DNA from: Candidatus Poribacteria bacterium
Lineage (GTDB): Bacteria > Poribacteria > WGA-4E > UBA9662
Assembly (NCBI GenBank): GCA_002697225.1
Contig: NZUQ01000082.1
Span: 3,088 to 11,411, forward strand
Length of the DNA stretch: 8,324 nucleotides
Direction: 5' to 3'
Below, piece after piece: positions 1 through 6,603 of this stretch; the first letter of the stretch is position 1, and each line of letters starts with the position of its first letter. The notes beneath the pieces were generated by a model. The model saw only the letters and a list, made by a program, of their open reading frames with translations, ran no database searches and had not been told where the DNA came from. The position numbers were made by a program, and so were the translations under genes.

Positions 1-366
1 CGTGAAGGAAGTACATTAGTGCTTGTGTCCCATGATATGGGAGTACACGCCAACCTAGCAGATCGTATAGCTATCTTATACGCCGGGAAACTAGTAGAAG
101 AAGCAGAAACGCAAAGCATTTTCAAAAACCCCCTACATCCATATACACAGTACCTCATAGAATCACTACCGCGCTTGGATGACAAAACGGAAAGATCAAG
201 TATTCCGGGGAGACCACCAGCCTTAGATAATCCACCAGAAGGATGTAGATTCCATCCACGTTGTCCTCATGCCATGGACGTTTGTACCAAAGAGGTACCA
301 CCCTTGGTTGACACAGGAGAAGGACATAAGACAGCTTGCTTTCTAGTTTCAGAGGAGAAAGTATGA
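1..366 (+). CDS. Peptide ABC transporter ATPase, OppD/DppD-like (3' part only)
   Basis: This is the C-terminal 121 residues of the first ATP-binding subunit of an oligopeptide/dipeptide-type importer; the gene begins before the window and reads in frame from base 1, so the GTG at 19 is not its start. The fragment opens in the last strand before the switch region: the H-loop histidine lies in LVSHDMG (fragment residue 11), followed by the usual ADRIAILYAGKLVE segment. The Oligo_HPY extension follows (NPLHPYTQYL, then IPGRPPALDNPP). Four cysteines at fragment residues 82, 88, 95 and 113 (CX5CX6CX17C) match the pattern that binds a [4Fe-4S] cluster in some DppD/OppD proteins; cluster binding here is inferred. 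The Walker A, Q-loop, signature and Walker B motifs must lie upstream. The stop codon overlaps the next start by four bases (ATGA), so the two ATPases are probably translationally coupled. The substrate, whether peptide, nickel or other solute, cannot be told from the ATPase. Confidence 0.93.
   Translation, partial: REGSTLVLVSHDMGVHANLADRIAILYAGKLVEEAETQSIFKNPLHPYTQYLIESLPRLDDKTERSSIPGRPPALDNPPEGCRFHPRCPHAMDVCTKEVPPLVDTGEGHKTACFLVSEEKV
353..357 (+). promoter_or_regulatory. Shine-Dalgarno site of the second ABC ATPase
   Basis: AGGAG lies five bases before the ATG at 363 and inside the last codons of the upstream ATPase. It decides the start of the second ATPase in favour of 363 over the earlier TTG at 336. 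Confidence 0.75.
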
Positions 367-1358
367 TCCACAGTACTGACGAAAATTTACTGGACATCGC
401 AGATTTAACAAAAGTTTTCACCCTACGTCAAGGGTTTTCCACCACCAAGTTGGTTGCCGTTGACAAAGCCAGCTTTTTCCTAAAAGCATCCCAGCCAGAA
501 ATCGTCGCTCTGGCTGGAGAAAGCGGAAGCGGAAAAACAACCGTGGCCCAAATGATCCTTGGCCTAACTGAACCAACAAGCGGAATAATACGTTACAAAA
601 GTAAGGATCTGACAAAATTAACACGCCAAGAAAAACGTTCATGGTTTTTAAAGGAAGTCCAACCGATCTTCCAAAATCCGTTCGCCACTTTCAGCCCTTT
701 GAAACGTATTGAAACCTATTTGTTCGAAACAGCCTTTAACTATAATGTGGTTGGAAAAGAAAACGTAAATCAATATGTAGACGATATCTTGGGCTTAGTT
801 GGGCTCTCTTTGGCTGAGATCTCAGGAAGGTATCCAAATGAACTTTCTGGTGGTCAAGTACAACGTGTATCGGTTGCCAGGGCACTTATCACAGCCCCTT
901 CTCTTCTGGTAGCAGATGAACCAGTTTCAATGGTAGACGCCTCACTAAGAATGTCTATTGTCAATCTATTTAGACAATTAAAAGACGAAAAGGCTGTTAG
1001 TGTATTGTATATCACCCATGATCTAGCAACCGCATATTACGCAGCTGACCGAATTGCCATCATGCTCGGAGGCTGGATTGTCGAATCCGGTTCGGTAGAA
1101 AAAGTCCTGGGCCAACCGCTCCATCCCTATACCCAGAACCTGAAGCAATCTATTCCAGATCCAGATCCGGATCGAAAATGGGAAGGCCAGGTAAACCTTG
1201 CTATCCTTGAAACAGATGAATTCACAAATATGGGGTGCAAGTACGCGAGTAGATGTCCCGAAGTCATGGAGATCTGCAAACAAAAAATCCCAACAGACTT
1301 TCTCGTAGAAGACAGGACAGTTAAGTGTTTCCTATACGAAGACAAAAATCAAGCTTAG
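363..1358 (+). CDS. Peptide ABC transporter ATPase, OppF/DppF-like
   Basis: Second ATP-binding subunit of an Opp/Dpp-type importer, 331 residues, a normal length for OppF/DppF. It would sit on the cytoplasmic face of the permease and hydrolyse ATP to drive uptake. Motifs in order: Walker A GESGSGKT (52-59), Q-loop FQNPF (Gln104), signature LSGGQ (161-165), Walker B LLVADEP (181-187, Glu186), D-loop SMVD (189-192) and switch His219 in ITHD. The Oligo_HPY tail begins at QPLHPYTQNL (251-260) and carries cysteines 292, 298, 305 and 322 (CX5CX6CX16C), almost the same spacing as in the upstream ATPase. The ATG at 363 is chosen over an in-frame TTG at 336 because AGGAG at 353-357 lies five bases before it and because it makes the standard ATGA overlap with the preceding gene. 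All catalytic motifs are intact. The permease and binding-protein genes are not in the window and are presumably upstream. Confidence 0.95.
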   Translation: MIHSTDENLLDIADLTKVFTLRQGFSTTKLVAVDKASFFLKASQPEIVALAGESGSGKTTVAQMILGLTEPTSGIIRYKSKDLTKLTRQEKRSWFLKEVQPIFQNPFATFSPLKRIETYLFETAFNYNVVGKENVNQYVDDILGLVGLSLAEISGRYPNELSGGQVQRVSVARALITAPSLLVADEPVSMVDASLRMSIVNLFRQLKDEKAVSVLYITHDLATAYYAADRIAIMLGGWIVESGSVEKVLGQPLHPYTQNLKQSIPDPDPDRKWEGQVNLAILETDEFTNMGCKYASRCPEVMEICKQKIPTDFLVEDRTVKCFLYEDKNQA

Positions 1359-1455
1359 ATAGTTCGACAACTAGAACTAGGTTACAGGCCAGCTAGTAGG
1401 AAACCTAAGATTCCGGGTCTTGAATCAGAAGGAATGGTACCGAGCAATTGAAACC

Positions 1456-1468
1456 CTGATTAAATCAG
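1456..1468. repeat. 13-bp perfect palindrome, possible operator
   Basis: CTGATTAAATCAG is a perfect inverted repeat around A1462. The half-site AATCAG occurs again at 1472-1477, so an alternative 6-bp stem (1456-1461 with 1472-1477, loop of 10) is also possible. It lies 55 bases before the TATAAT box. The symmetry is seen directly; a role as a regulator binding site is inference, and an AT-rich 13-mer of this kind may arise by chance. Confidence 0.3.
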
Positions 1469-1522
1469 TGTAATCAGATTAATAAAAAACATTTGCCGGA
1501 TAAGTTGATAAGATCATTGTTT

Positions 1523-1528
1523 TATAAT
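1523..1528 (+). promoter_or_regulatory. Candidate -10 box upstream of the PEGA/SUMF gene
   Basis: TATAAT matches the sigma70 -10 consensus exactly and lies 41 bases before the ATG at 1569. No good -35 element sits at 16-18 bp: TTGATA at 1505-1510 is only 12 bp away and TTGCCG at 1493-1498 is 24 bp away. It is therefore a plausible but unproven promoter for the downstream gene set. Confidence 0.35.
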
Positions 1529-1556
1529 CCCACGGAATCTTGAAAGTGTTAGTACT

Positions 1557-1561
1557 AGGAG
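1557..1561 (+). promoter_or_regulatory. Shine-Dalgarno site of the PEGA protein
   Basis: AGGAG lies seven bases before the ATG at 1569, a good ribosome binding site. It supports this as the true start of the composite gene. No comparable site precedes the ATG at 2129. Confidence 0.7.
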
Positions 1562-1568
1562 ATTTGAG

Positions 1569-1967
1569 ATGAAGCATAATTTGTTTCTTGTACTACTCCT
1601 ATTCTCTGTCTTGAATTACATTCAAGCGCAAACTGATAAGAAAAACGCTTTCTCAAAAATTACAAACGAAAATCAACACAATAGTAGGCGCATAAGACAT
1701 GAAACTTCAGCCTTGAAATCAATTCACCCACCTCCTCAACGGTTAACCTCGAAAAACAGGGCCGAATTCGCGTCAACAGAAACACTTGCTGTTAAAACTA
1801 CAAAGAAAAAATCGGAAATCAAGATTCAAAACGTGGGATTGCAAACTCCACTGTCTGTCAATACCCAACCATCGGGTGCGACTATCTACATCAACCGAAG
1901 ACAGACCTCGCATAAAACGCCGTACATTTTGCAACTTGATACTGATACAAGAAAACAAAAAAAATAG
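1569..1967 (+). CDS. Secreted PEGA-domain protein, N-terminal part of a frameshifted PEGA-SUMF-TPR gene
   Basis: This frame encodes 132 residues. The first 21 or so form a signal peptide: basic start MKHN, a Leu/Val/Phe-rich core, then an AQ end. Residues 22-90 are a polar, Lys/Asn-rich linker with no recognisable fold. Residues about 95-132 are the first half of a PEGA domain: SVNTQPSGATIYINR, then KTPY at 116-119 and a short strand. PEGA domains are small beta folds, usually outside the membrane next to other modules. The frame ends at a TAG directly after eight A's, just before the part that should carry the conserved glycine-tyrosine. That missing half (VVGLKLAGYEIEV) is in the -1 frame from base 1964. 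The peptide on its own would be a truncated domain, so I read this as the 5' end of an 817-residue protein rather than a separate gene. Start at 1569 is supported by AGGAG seven bases upstream. Confidence 0.75.
   Translation: MKHNLFLVLLLFSVLNYIQAQTDKKNAFSKITNENQHNSRRIRHETSALKSIHPPPQRLTSKNRAEFASTETLAVKTTKKKSEIKIQNVGLQTPLSVNTQPSGATIYINRRQTSHKTPYILQLDTDTRKQKK
1946..1967 (+). other. Frameshift site: A8 tract before an in-frame TAG
   Basis: The upstream frame reads CAA AAA AAA TAG at 1956-1967; bases 1957-1964 are eight consecutive A's. The frame of the downstream SUMF-TPR gene is open from 1946, after a TGA at 1943-1945, so a -1 shift within 1946-1964 joins the two. One extra A in the tract, or a -1 slip on A AAA AAA, gives Lys-Lys-Ile-Val-Val and restores a complete PEGA domain in an 817-residue product. 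Possible causes are polymerase slippage, programmed -1 ribosomal frameshifting, a genuine inactivating deletion, or a homopolymer error in the sequence. The sequence alone does not separate these. I saw no obvious strong stem-loop just downstream, which weighs mildly against classical programmed frameshifting. Confidence 0.8.
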
Positions 1968-2128
1968 TAGTTGGACTGAAACTAGCCGGGTACGAAATCG
2001 AAGTAATAGATGTAAAGCTACATAACACTGAATTAATTGAATTAAAAAATATTCGCTTAAAAAAAATAGAACAACAGAAACTTAAAAACGAAGGAGAAGC
2101 AACAGATTGGCAAAAAAAGCAAGCTGAA

Positions 2129-4021
2129 ATGACTTTGATACCTGCCGGAAAATTCCAAATGGGAATGCTTGAAAACGACACAGCTGAATGGATAAAGAAT
2201 ACACATCCAGTACACACAGTTGAGTTAGACACCTTTTCCATTGACACTTATGAAGTAACAATAAAACAATATAATGAGTTTGTCAGTGCTACTGGACACA
2301 GACCCTTGCCAGATTGGGTAAATAAATACTCACCGACAGATAGCCATCCAGTAGTAGGTGTTAGCTGGTACGATGCCAATACCTATGCTAAATGGATGGG
2401 TAAGCGTCTACCAACGGAAGCAGAATGGGAATATGCAGCTCGAGGTGGACTGAGAGGTAAACGTTATGTATGGGGCAATTCGCAACCTAGTGGAACAGAA
2501 TGTAACTACGCAGACAAAAATGCGGATCCTGTCTTAAGACAAATAGACAAAGGATATCACTGGTCGGATTTAAATATCGATGATGGTTATGCTTATACAG
2601 CACCAGTGGGCAGCTATTTTCCCAACGGTTACGGTTTGCACGATATGGCAGGCAATATCTACGAATGGTGTGCTGATTGGTTTGATGAAAATTACTATAG
2701 CCGTTCACCAACTCGAAATCCAGAAGGGCCAAGTTCCGGGGAAAAACGGGTAATTCGCGGAGGATCTTGGAACTACGATGCCTATAGTCTGCATGTAGCT
2801 AGCCGTATCGGCAGCAACCCGTATAATACAAACAGTTTCGTTGGGTTTCGCTGTGTATTAGGATCAAGGCCTCGAAAAGAACAAGCTAGCGAAAAAAACA
2901 AAGCTTCTGCGACAGCACCTCAAACCAATTTACTTTACAATCAGAATACGCAAGAAAACTTCAGTCAGAACTTCGAATCATTGAAGAAACAACTTGAACA
3001 AACAGTTAAAATTAATCCTTCTGCCGATGCATATTATCATCTAGGCGTAATTAATGGGATGCAATCACAATGGAAACCAGCCATTGCCAATTTGGAACAT
3101 GCTGTTGCTATTAACCCAGGTTATGCGGAAGCATTCAACAAATTAGGTAAAGCCTACTTGATTGGCTTGGCACAAGCAAAAGAAGCAATTCCTTTTCTCA
3201 AGAAAGCTATTGAGATTGATGCCAAGTATGCAGATTCATATAAGCTGTTGGGAACAGCCTATCTTCATCAGGATTTGGGCCAAGAGGCAATCAAATACTT
3301 TGATAAAGCAGTACTTATTGATTCTACTGACATAGAATCTCTGTACCTTTTGGGCTTCTGTTATTACCAAGAAAATAAACTTAAAAAAGCTATTTCACAT
3401 TTTGAGCAAGTAATAGAGAAAGACCCTTTTTATGCTCAAGCCCACTTCAACCTAGGAAATTGCTATTTCCGGACGGGACAAATCGATAAAGGAAGATCAG
3501 CTCTAAATAATTTCCAGCAACTGAATCGTGATCTAGAACAAATCAAGATCCTCGATCACTATTTGCAAAATGATTCACAGGATCTAGAAAAATGGAGTCA
3601 GTTAGCTCAACTCCTGATAAAACATAATAGGTGGGAGGAATCCACCAATGCCTTAGGTAAATGTGTGCTACTCAATCCCAGAAACCCTGATTATTATGAA
3701 ATGCTTGGATATGCTTATTTACAAATCAAATCACATGAAGACGCTGTCAGAGTATACAAAGAAATTATCAACCTGTATCCAGATACTGCCGAATATAGAA
3801 ACAGCCTCGGTATTGCCTATATGCTGACGGAAAGGTACATTCGTGCTATTGACCAGTTTCAGCTAGCAATTCATGTAGAACCTCTTAAACCAGACTACCA
3901 CCTAAATCTGGCTAAAGCATACCAACAAATCAACCATCAGCAAAAAGCCAATCAGGCGTTAAGCGAATATCGACATCTAGATTCTGAGACACCAGACACA
4001 CTAAACAGACATCAAGAATGA
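2129..4021 (+). CDS. SUMF/FGE-like domain protein with C-terminal TPR array
   Basis: The frame is 630 residues from the ATG at 2129, but it is open from 1946 and the extra 61 codons encode the second half of a PEGA domain and a charged linker. With no ribosome binding site near 2129, it is probably the C-terminal part of the protein begun at 1569. Residues 1-245 are a formylglycine-generating-enzyme/sulfatase-modifying-factor fold: IPAGKFQMG (4-12), YEVTIKQYNEF (41-51), LPTEAEWEYAARGG (94-107), GLHDMAGNIYEW (169-180), RGGSWNY (210-216) and GFRC (239-242). In human SUMF1 the catalytic cysteines are C336 and C341; the matching positions here appear to be Tyr216 and Leu221, so formylglycine formation is unlikely and a binding or structural role is more probable. 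A polar linker (246-295) leads to about nine TPRs (roughly 300-619, each with the LGxAY-type helix and an INP/DP turn). TPRs bind protein partners. The last codon overlaps the next gene. Confidence 0.9.
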   Translation: MTLIPAGKFQMGMLENDTAEWIKNTHPVHTVELDTFSIDTYEVTIKQYNEFVSATGHRPLPDWVNKYSPTDSHPVVGVSWYDANTYAKWMGKRLPTEAEWEYAARGGLRGKRYVWGNSQPSGTECNYADKNADPVLRQIDKGYHWSDLNIDDGYAYTAPVGSYFPNGYGLHDMAGNIYEWCADWFDENYYSRSPTRNPEGPSSGEKRVIRGGSWNYDAYSLHVASRIGSNPYNTNSFVGFRCVLGSRPRKEQASEKNKASATAPQTNLLYNQNTQENFSQNFESLKKQLEQTVKINPSADAYYHLGVINGMQSQWKPAIANLEHAVAINPGYAEAFNKLGKAYLIGLAQAKEAIPFLKKAIEIDAKYADSYKLLGTAYLHQDLGQEAIKYFDKAVLIDSTDIESLYLLGFCYYQENKLKKAISHFEQVIEKDPFYAQAHFNLGNCYFRTGQIDKGRSALNNFQQLNRDLEQIKILDHYLQNDSQDLEKWSQLAQLLIKHNRWEESTNALGKCVLLNPRNPDYYEMLGYAYLQIKSHEDAVRVYKEIINLYPDTAEYRNSLGIAYMLTERYIRAIDQFQLAIHVEPLKPDYHLNLAKAYQQINHQQKANQALSEYRHLDSETPDTLNRHQE

Positions 4022-5706
4022 AGCTAGATCAACTAAACTATCTATTCCTCATACTTCTATCCAATCTATTACAAGCTGAACCACAGGTTCAATTTGTCGA
4101 CATTACAGCATCAACCGGAATCAACTTCAAACATTTAAATGGAGCGAAAAACGACTATCAACTGCCAGAAACACTGGGAGCTGGAGGCGCTTTTTTCGAC
4201 TATGATAACGATGGATACCTGGATCTTTACCTGATAAATAGCGGTGACTTAAATAACCAAGAAATCAGTACGAACTCTGACCAGTCATCAAACACAAGTG
4301 TGCTCTACCGAAACAACGGGGATGGAACTTTTAAAGACGTCACCGTATCGGCAGGAATAAGCAATAGCAACAATTATGGCCAAGGTGCAGCCGCTGCAGA
4401 TTACGATAATGATGGCGACACTGACCTCTACGTAACGAATTTTGGACACAACCAACTGTACCAAAATAACGGGGATGGAACTTTCTTAGAAGTAAGTAAA
4501 GACGCGGGTGTCACAGCCCCTTCATGGAGTACCAGCGCAACTTTTTTTGACTATGATCGCGATGGGTATCTTGATCTTTATGTGGTTAATTACGTTGTTT
4601 ATTCACTGACAGCCTCTTATCGCAAGTGTTATGACGACGACATTCGCAATTACTGCCATCCTAAATATTTTGAAGGATCCCCGGATCAACTATACAGAAA
4701 CAATGGAGACGGTACATTCACCAATACGACAAAAGCTGCTGAGATTAGTGATGTTGGAGGCCCCTACCAAGGAAAAGGACTTGGAGTTGTTGCTGCTGAC
4801 TTCAATAATGATCGATACCCAGATCTTTATATTGCTAATGACGATACTCCAAACTATCTGTTCTTAAATAACGGTGATGGTACGTTCATAGAAATCGGGA
4901 TATTTACTGGATGCGCATATAGCAACGATGGTATTGCACAAGCTGGTATGGGTGTCGACACTGGAGACTATAATGAAGATGGATTATTAGATATCTTTGT
5001 TACCAATTTCTCGTATGAAACCAATGCTTTATACCAAAATAATGGGGATGGAACATTTACCGATGTAAGTTACAAATCCCAGCTGGGCGAGGAAAGCTAC
5101 CTATCTTTAGGATTCGGCACCAATTTCCTAGATTACAATAACGACGGCTATCTAGATTTATTTATTGCTAACGGACACATTTCTCCCCATATTGAGCAAA
5201 CCATAGATGTTGTAACATATGCCCAACCGAACCAACTCTTTCTGAACAACAAGAACGGAACATTTACGGACATATCCCTAGAATCAGGTCCGCATTTCCT
5301 GGAAAAGGCCGTTAGCCGTGGAAGTATTTTAGGCGACTATGACAACGATGGAGATATGGATATCGTCGTAACACAATTGAACGGCCCTATTGCGTTTCTA
5401 CGAAACGAGAACGGAAACGCGAAAAATTGGCTGCGCATTCGAACAGTTGGGACTGTTAGCAATCGTGATGGCATTGGTACTCGCCTGACCTGCAAAGTTG
5501 GAGACAACGTTGTGATACGTGAAGTTCGGGTGGGGTCAAGCTATCTTTGCAGCCAAGATCCAAGAGTTCTATTGGGTGTATCAGACCATGAGTCTATTGA
5601 GAGGATTGAAGTCCATTGGCCTAGTGGGATAACGCAAGTTTTTGAAGATATAGCAGTAAATCAGCAATTAGATATCATTGAAAAAGGGACACCAAATCTT
5701 AACTAA
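4018..5706 (+). CDS. Secreted CRTAC1-like beta-propeller with ASPIC/UnbV domain (copy 1)
   Basis: Protein of 562 residues with an N-terminal signal peptide (about 1-20, hydrophobic core LFLILLSNLL, then QA). Seven Ca-binding DxDxDGxxD-type loops start at residues 61, 128, 178, 261, 317, 372 and 440, as expected for a seven-bladed FG-GAP/integrin-alpha-like propeller. Most blades also carry the turn NNGDGTF (99, 150, 228, 284, 341; degenerate at 410). Loop 261 is changed to DFNNDRYPD, with Arg for the conserved Gly. Residues 194-222 form an insertion with Cys204 and Cys213, a possible disulfide. The C-terminal ASPIC/UnbV domain spans about 485-552 (GIGTRL, REVRVGSSYLCSQDP, VHWPSG). The family is exported and is thought to bind ligands or partners with Ca; its biochemical role in bacteria is not established. 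The ATG overlaps the stop of the TPR gene (ATGA) and has no strong ribosome binding site, so translation is probably coupled. Confidence 0.92.
   Translation: MKLDQLNYLFLILLSNLLQAEPQVQFVDITASTGINFKHLNGAKNDYQLPETLGAGGAFFDYDNDGYLDLYLINSGDLNNQEISTNSDQSSNTSVLYRNNGDGTFKDVTVSAGISNSNNYGQGAAAADYDNDGDTDLYVTNFGHNQLYQNNGDGTFLEVSKDAGVTAPSWSTSATFFDYDRDGYLDLYVVNYVVYSLTASYRKCYDDDIRNYCHPKYFEGSPDQLYRNNGDGTFTNTTKAAEISDVGGPYQGKGLGVVAADFNNDRYPDLYIANDDTPNYLFLNNGDGTFIEIGIFTGCAYSNDGIAQAGMGVDTGDYNEDGLLDIFVTNFSYETNALYQNNGDGTFTDVSYKSQLGEESYLSLGFGTNFLDYNNDGYLDLFIANGHISPHIEQTIDVVTYAQPNQLFLNNKNGTFTDISLESGPHFLEKAVSRGSILGDYDNDGDMDIVVTQLNGPIAFLRNENGNAKNWLRIRTVGTVSNRDGIGTRLTCKVGDNVVIREVRVGSSYLCSQDPRVLLGVSDHESIERIEVHWPSGITQVFEDIAVNQQLDIIEKGTPNLN
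4312..5058 (+). repeat. Degenerate 21-bp internal repeats encoding NNGDGTF
   Basis: Five copies of a 21-base unit encoding NNGDGTF start at 4312, 4465, 4699, 4867 and 5038. The first two and the last share GGGGATGGAAC exactly, while the others differ mainly at third codon positions. A sixth copy lies in the second propeller gene at 7291. The repeats follow the blades of the protein and are protein-driven, not a mobile element or CRISPR, but the nearly identical stretches could allow recombination between blades. Confidence 0.7.
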
Positions 5707-5765
5707 CTAGCTTTAAAATGCCCATGAAAGCAATCAAATAATAAAAAAGAACTTCAGGAGATCAC
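5707..5765 (+). promoter_or_regulatory. Short spacer with Shine-Dalgarno site of the PhyH gene
   Basis: The 59-base gap is AT-rich and shows no terminator hairpin and no convincing promoter. AGGAG at 5756-5760 lies five bases before the ATG at 5766 and is the best ribosome binding site of the downstream cluster. The lack of a terminator fits co-transcription of the propeller and PhyH genes. Confidence 0.6.
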
Positions 5766-6548
5766 ATGTCAGAACCAGGACCAATCGTACCCACTGTGCT
5801 CAACTCCCAACTATCAGCAGAATTACAATCAGAAGTTGATTTTTTCCTCAAATGGGGATACTTGGTTATTGACAATGCATTAACAGAAGAGCAACTGGAC
5901 ATACTCAGAATAACACTTGACGAAACCCATGAAAAAGTCGATAAGGAAAAACAATCGCTAGACGAAGTACGTTCAGATTCACATTTCATTGGGGAACTCT
6001 TAGAACAGGATGAACGCTTCGGCTTTCTAATTGATCATCCTCCGGTAATAGAACGAATTAAAGCAATATTAGGAAACTGCGTACAACTTCATAGCGCGAC
6101 GTCGCGTGTGACAAAACCGGGAGCAACCGATCAGGACTGGCATCGCGATGGTCCCTGGCCTGTTGATCCACGCGGTACACCTTATGGAAGTTTGCCCGGA
6201 CAAATTAACTGCGGATATTTTCTTGATGAACTAACGATGGAAAATGGTCCTATCGTCATTGTCCCGGGTAGTCAGCGGGCGCTATTTCGTCCACCGGAAG
6301 GACACCCTACTTTCCCAGATCAAAAGTTTGTGCTTGCTAAACCCCGTCAAGCTGTTTTTTTTGATGGCTGGCTTTACCATAGAGGGTCGGCTAATAACTC
6401 ACAACAAGAACGCCGAGTTTGCTTAATGTGTTATCAAAATGCTTGGATGAAGTCACGTGAGCCTTTTAACGGCCCTCGTGTGACTAAACTACGGGAGGAA
6501 GGATCTCCAGAACGAAAGCTCCTGCTTGGCAGCATAGGAAGTTGGTAA
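5766..6548 (+). CDS. PhyH-family Fe(II)/2-oxoglutarate-dependent oxygenase
   Basis: A 260-residue protein of the phytanoyl-CoA dioxygenase family, which uses Fe(II), O2 and 2-oxoglutarate to hydroxylate small molecules (phytanoyl-CoA, ectoine and various natural products among known substrates). It has no signal peptide, so it is expected in the cytoplasm. The N-terminal part has the usual GYLVIDNALTEEQLDILR stretch (31-48). The iron ligands are visible as HRD (His126, Asp128) and distal His205 in LYHRGSANN; Arg216 or Arg217 in QERRV is the likely 2-oxoglutarate carboxylate ligand. The family signature MENGPIVIVPGSQ lies at 158-170. All catalytic residues are present, so it is probably active. 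The segment 129-148 (PWPVDPRGTPYGSLPG) may shape the substrate pocket, but the substrate cannot be inferred. The start is fixed by AGGAG five bases upstream. It sits between two exported propeller genes on the same strand with short gaps. Confidence 0.93.
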   Translation: MSEPGPIVPTVLNSQLSAELQSEVDFFLKWGYLVIDNALTEEQLDILRITLDETHEKVDKEKQSLDEVRSDSHFIGELLEQDERFGFLIDHPPVIERIKAILGNCVQLHSATSRVTKPGATDQDWHRDGPWPVDPRGTPYGSLPGQINCGYFLDELTMENGPIVIVPGSQRALFRPPEGHPTFPDQKFVLAKPRQAVFFDGWLYHRGSANNSQQERRVCLMCYQNAWMKSREPFNGPRVTKLREEGSPERKLLLGSIGSW

Positions 6549-6603
6549 GACATTTCATGAATCTCCAACGTGTTAATGAACAAACAGATGGGTCCTGCAT
6601 ATC
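6549..6603 (+). other. Spacer between PhyH and second propeller gene
   Basis: These 55 bases hold no terminator. An 8-bp palindrome TTCATGAA lies at 6554-6561. A short alternative frame opens at the ATG at 6558, but it runs out of frame into the propeller gene and shows no domain. No clear Shine-Dalgarno site precedes the TTG at 6604, so expression of the downstream gene may be low or depend on readthrough from PhyH. Confidence 0.45.

Larger units (their letters stand above)
1359..1568. other. Intergenic spacer between the ABC operon and the PEGA/SUMF gene
   Basis: Gene-free stretch of 210 bases. It contains an imperfect hairpin at 1404-1432 (arms GATTC 1409-1413 and GAATC 1422-1426, with outer CCT/AGG pairs), a palindrome at 1456-1468 and a TATAAT box at 1523-1528. 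Neither hairpin is followed by a T-run on the + strand, so no intrinsic terminator for the ABC operon can be called. No tRNA, small RNA or reading frame with a ribosome binding site is evident. Confidence 0.6.

Noticed and set aside
155..421. Minus-strand open frame of 88 codons opposite the ABC ATPase genes
   Set aside because: It lies wholly antisense to strongly supported ATPase coding sequence, has no recognisable domain and no convincing ribosome binding site.
1360..1400. TTCGA-containing stretch that recalls a tRNA T-loop
   Set aside because: The flanking bases do not pair as a T-stem and no acceptor, D or anticodon arm can be drawn.
1456..1490. Hairpin followed by AATAAAAAAC as a terminator
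   Set aside because: An intrinsic terminator on the + strand needs a T-run after the stem; here the run is A's, and the stem is short and AT-rich.
1786..2025. + strand frame of 79 codons across the PEGA region
   Set aside because: It is out of frame with both halves of the PEGA domain, has odd Arg/Lys-rich composition and no domain; a shadow of the real frames.
1891..2247. Minus-strand frame of 118 codons opposite the frameshift
   Set aside because: Antisense to the PEGA linker and the start of the SUMF domain; the Phe/Ser-rich product reflects the A-rich + strand.
4312..5058. Regularly recurring 21-bp units as a CRISPR array
   Set aside because: The repeats are in frame, differ at third positions, have spacers of unequal length and encode a known propeller motif.
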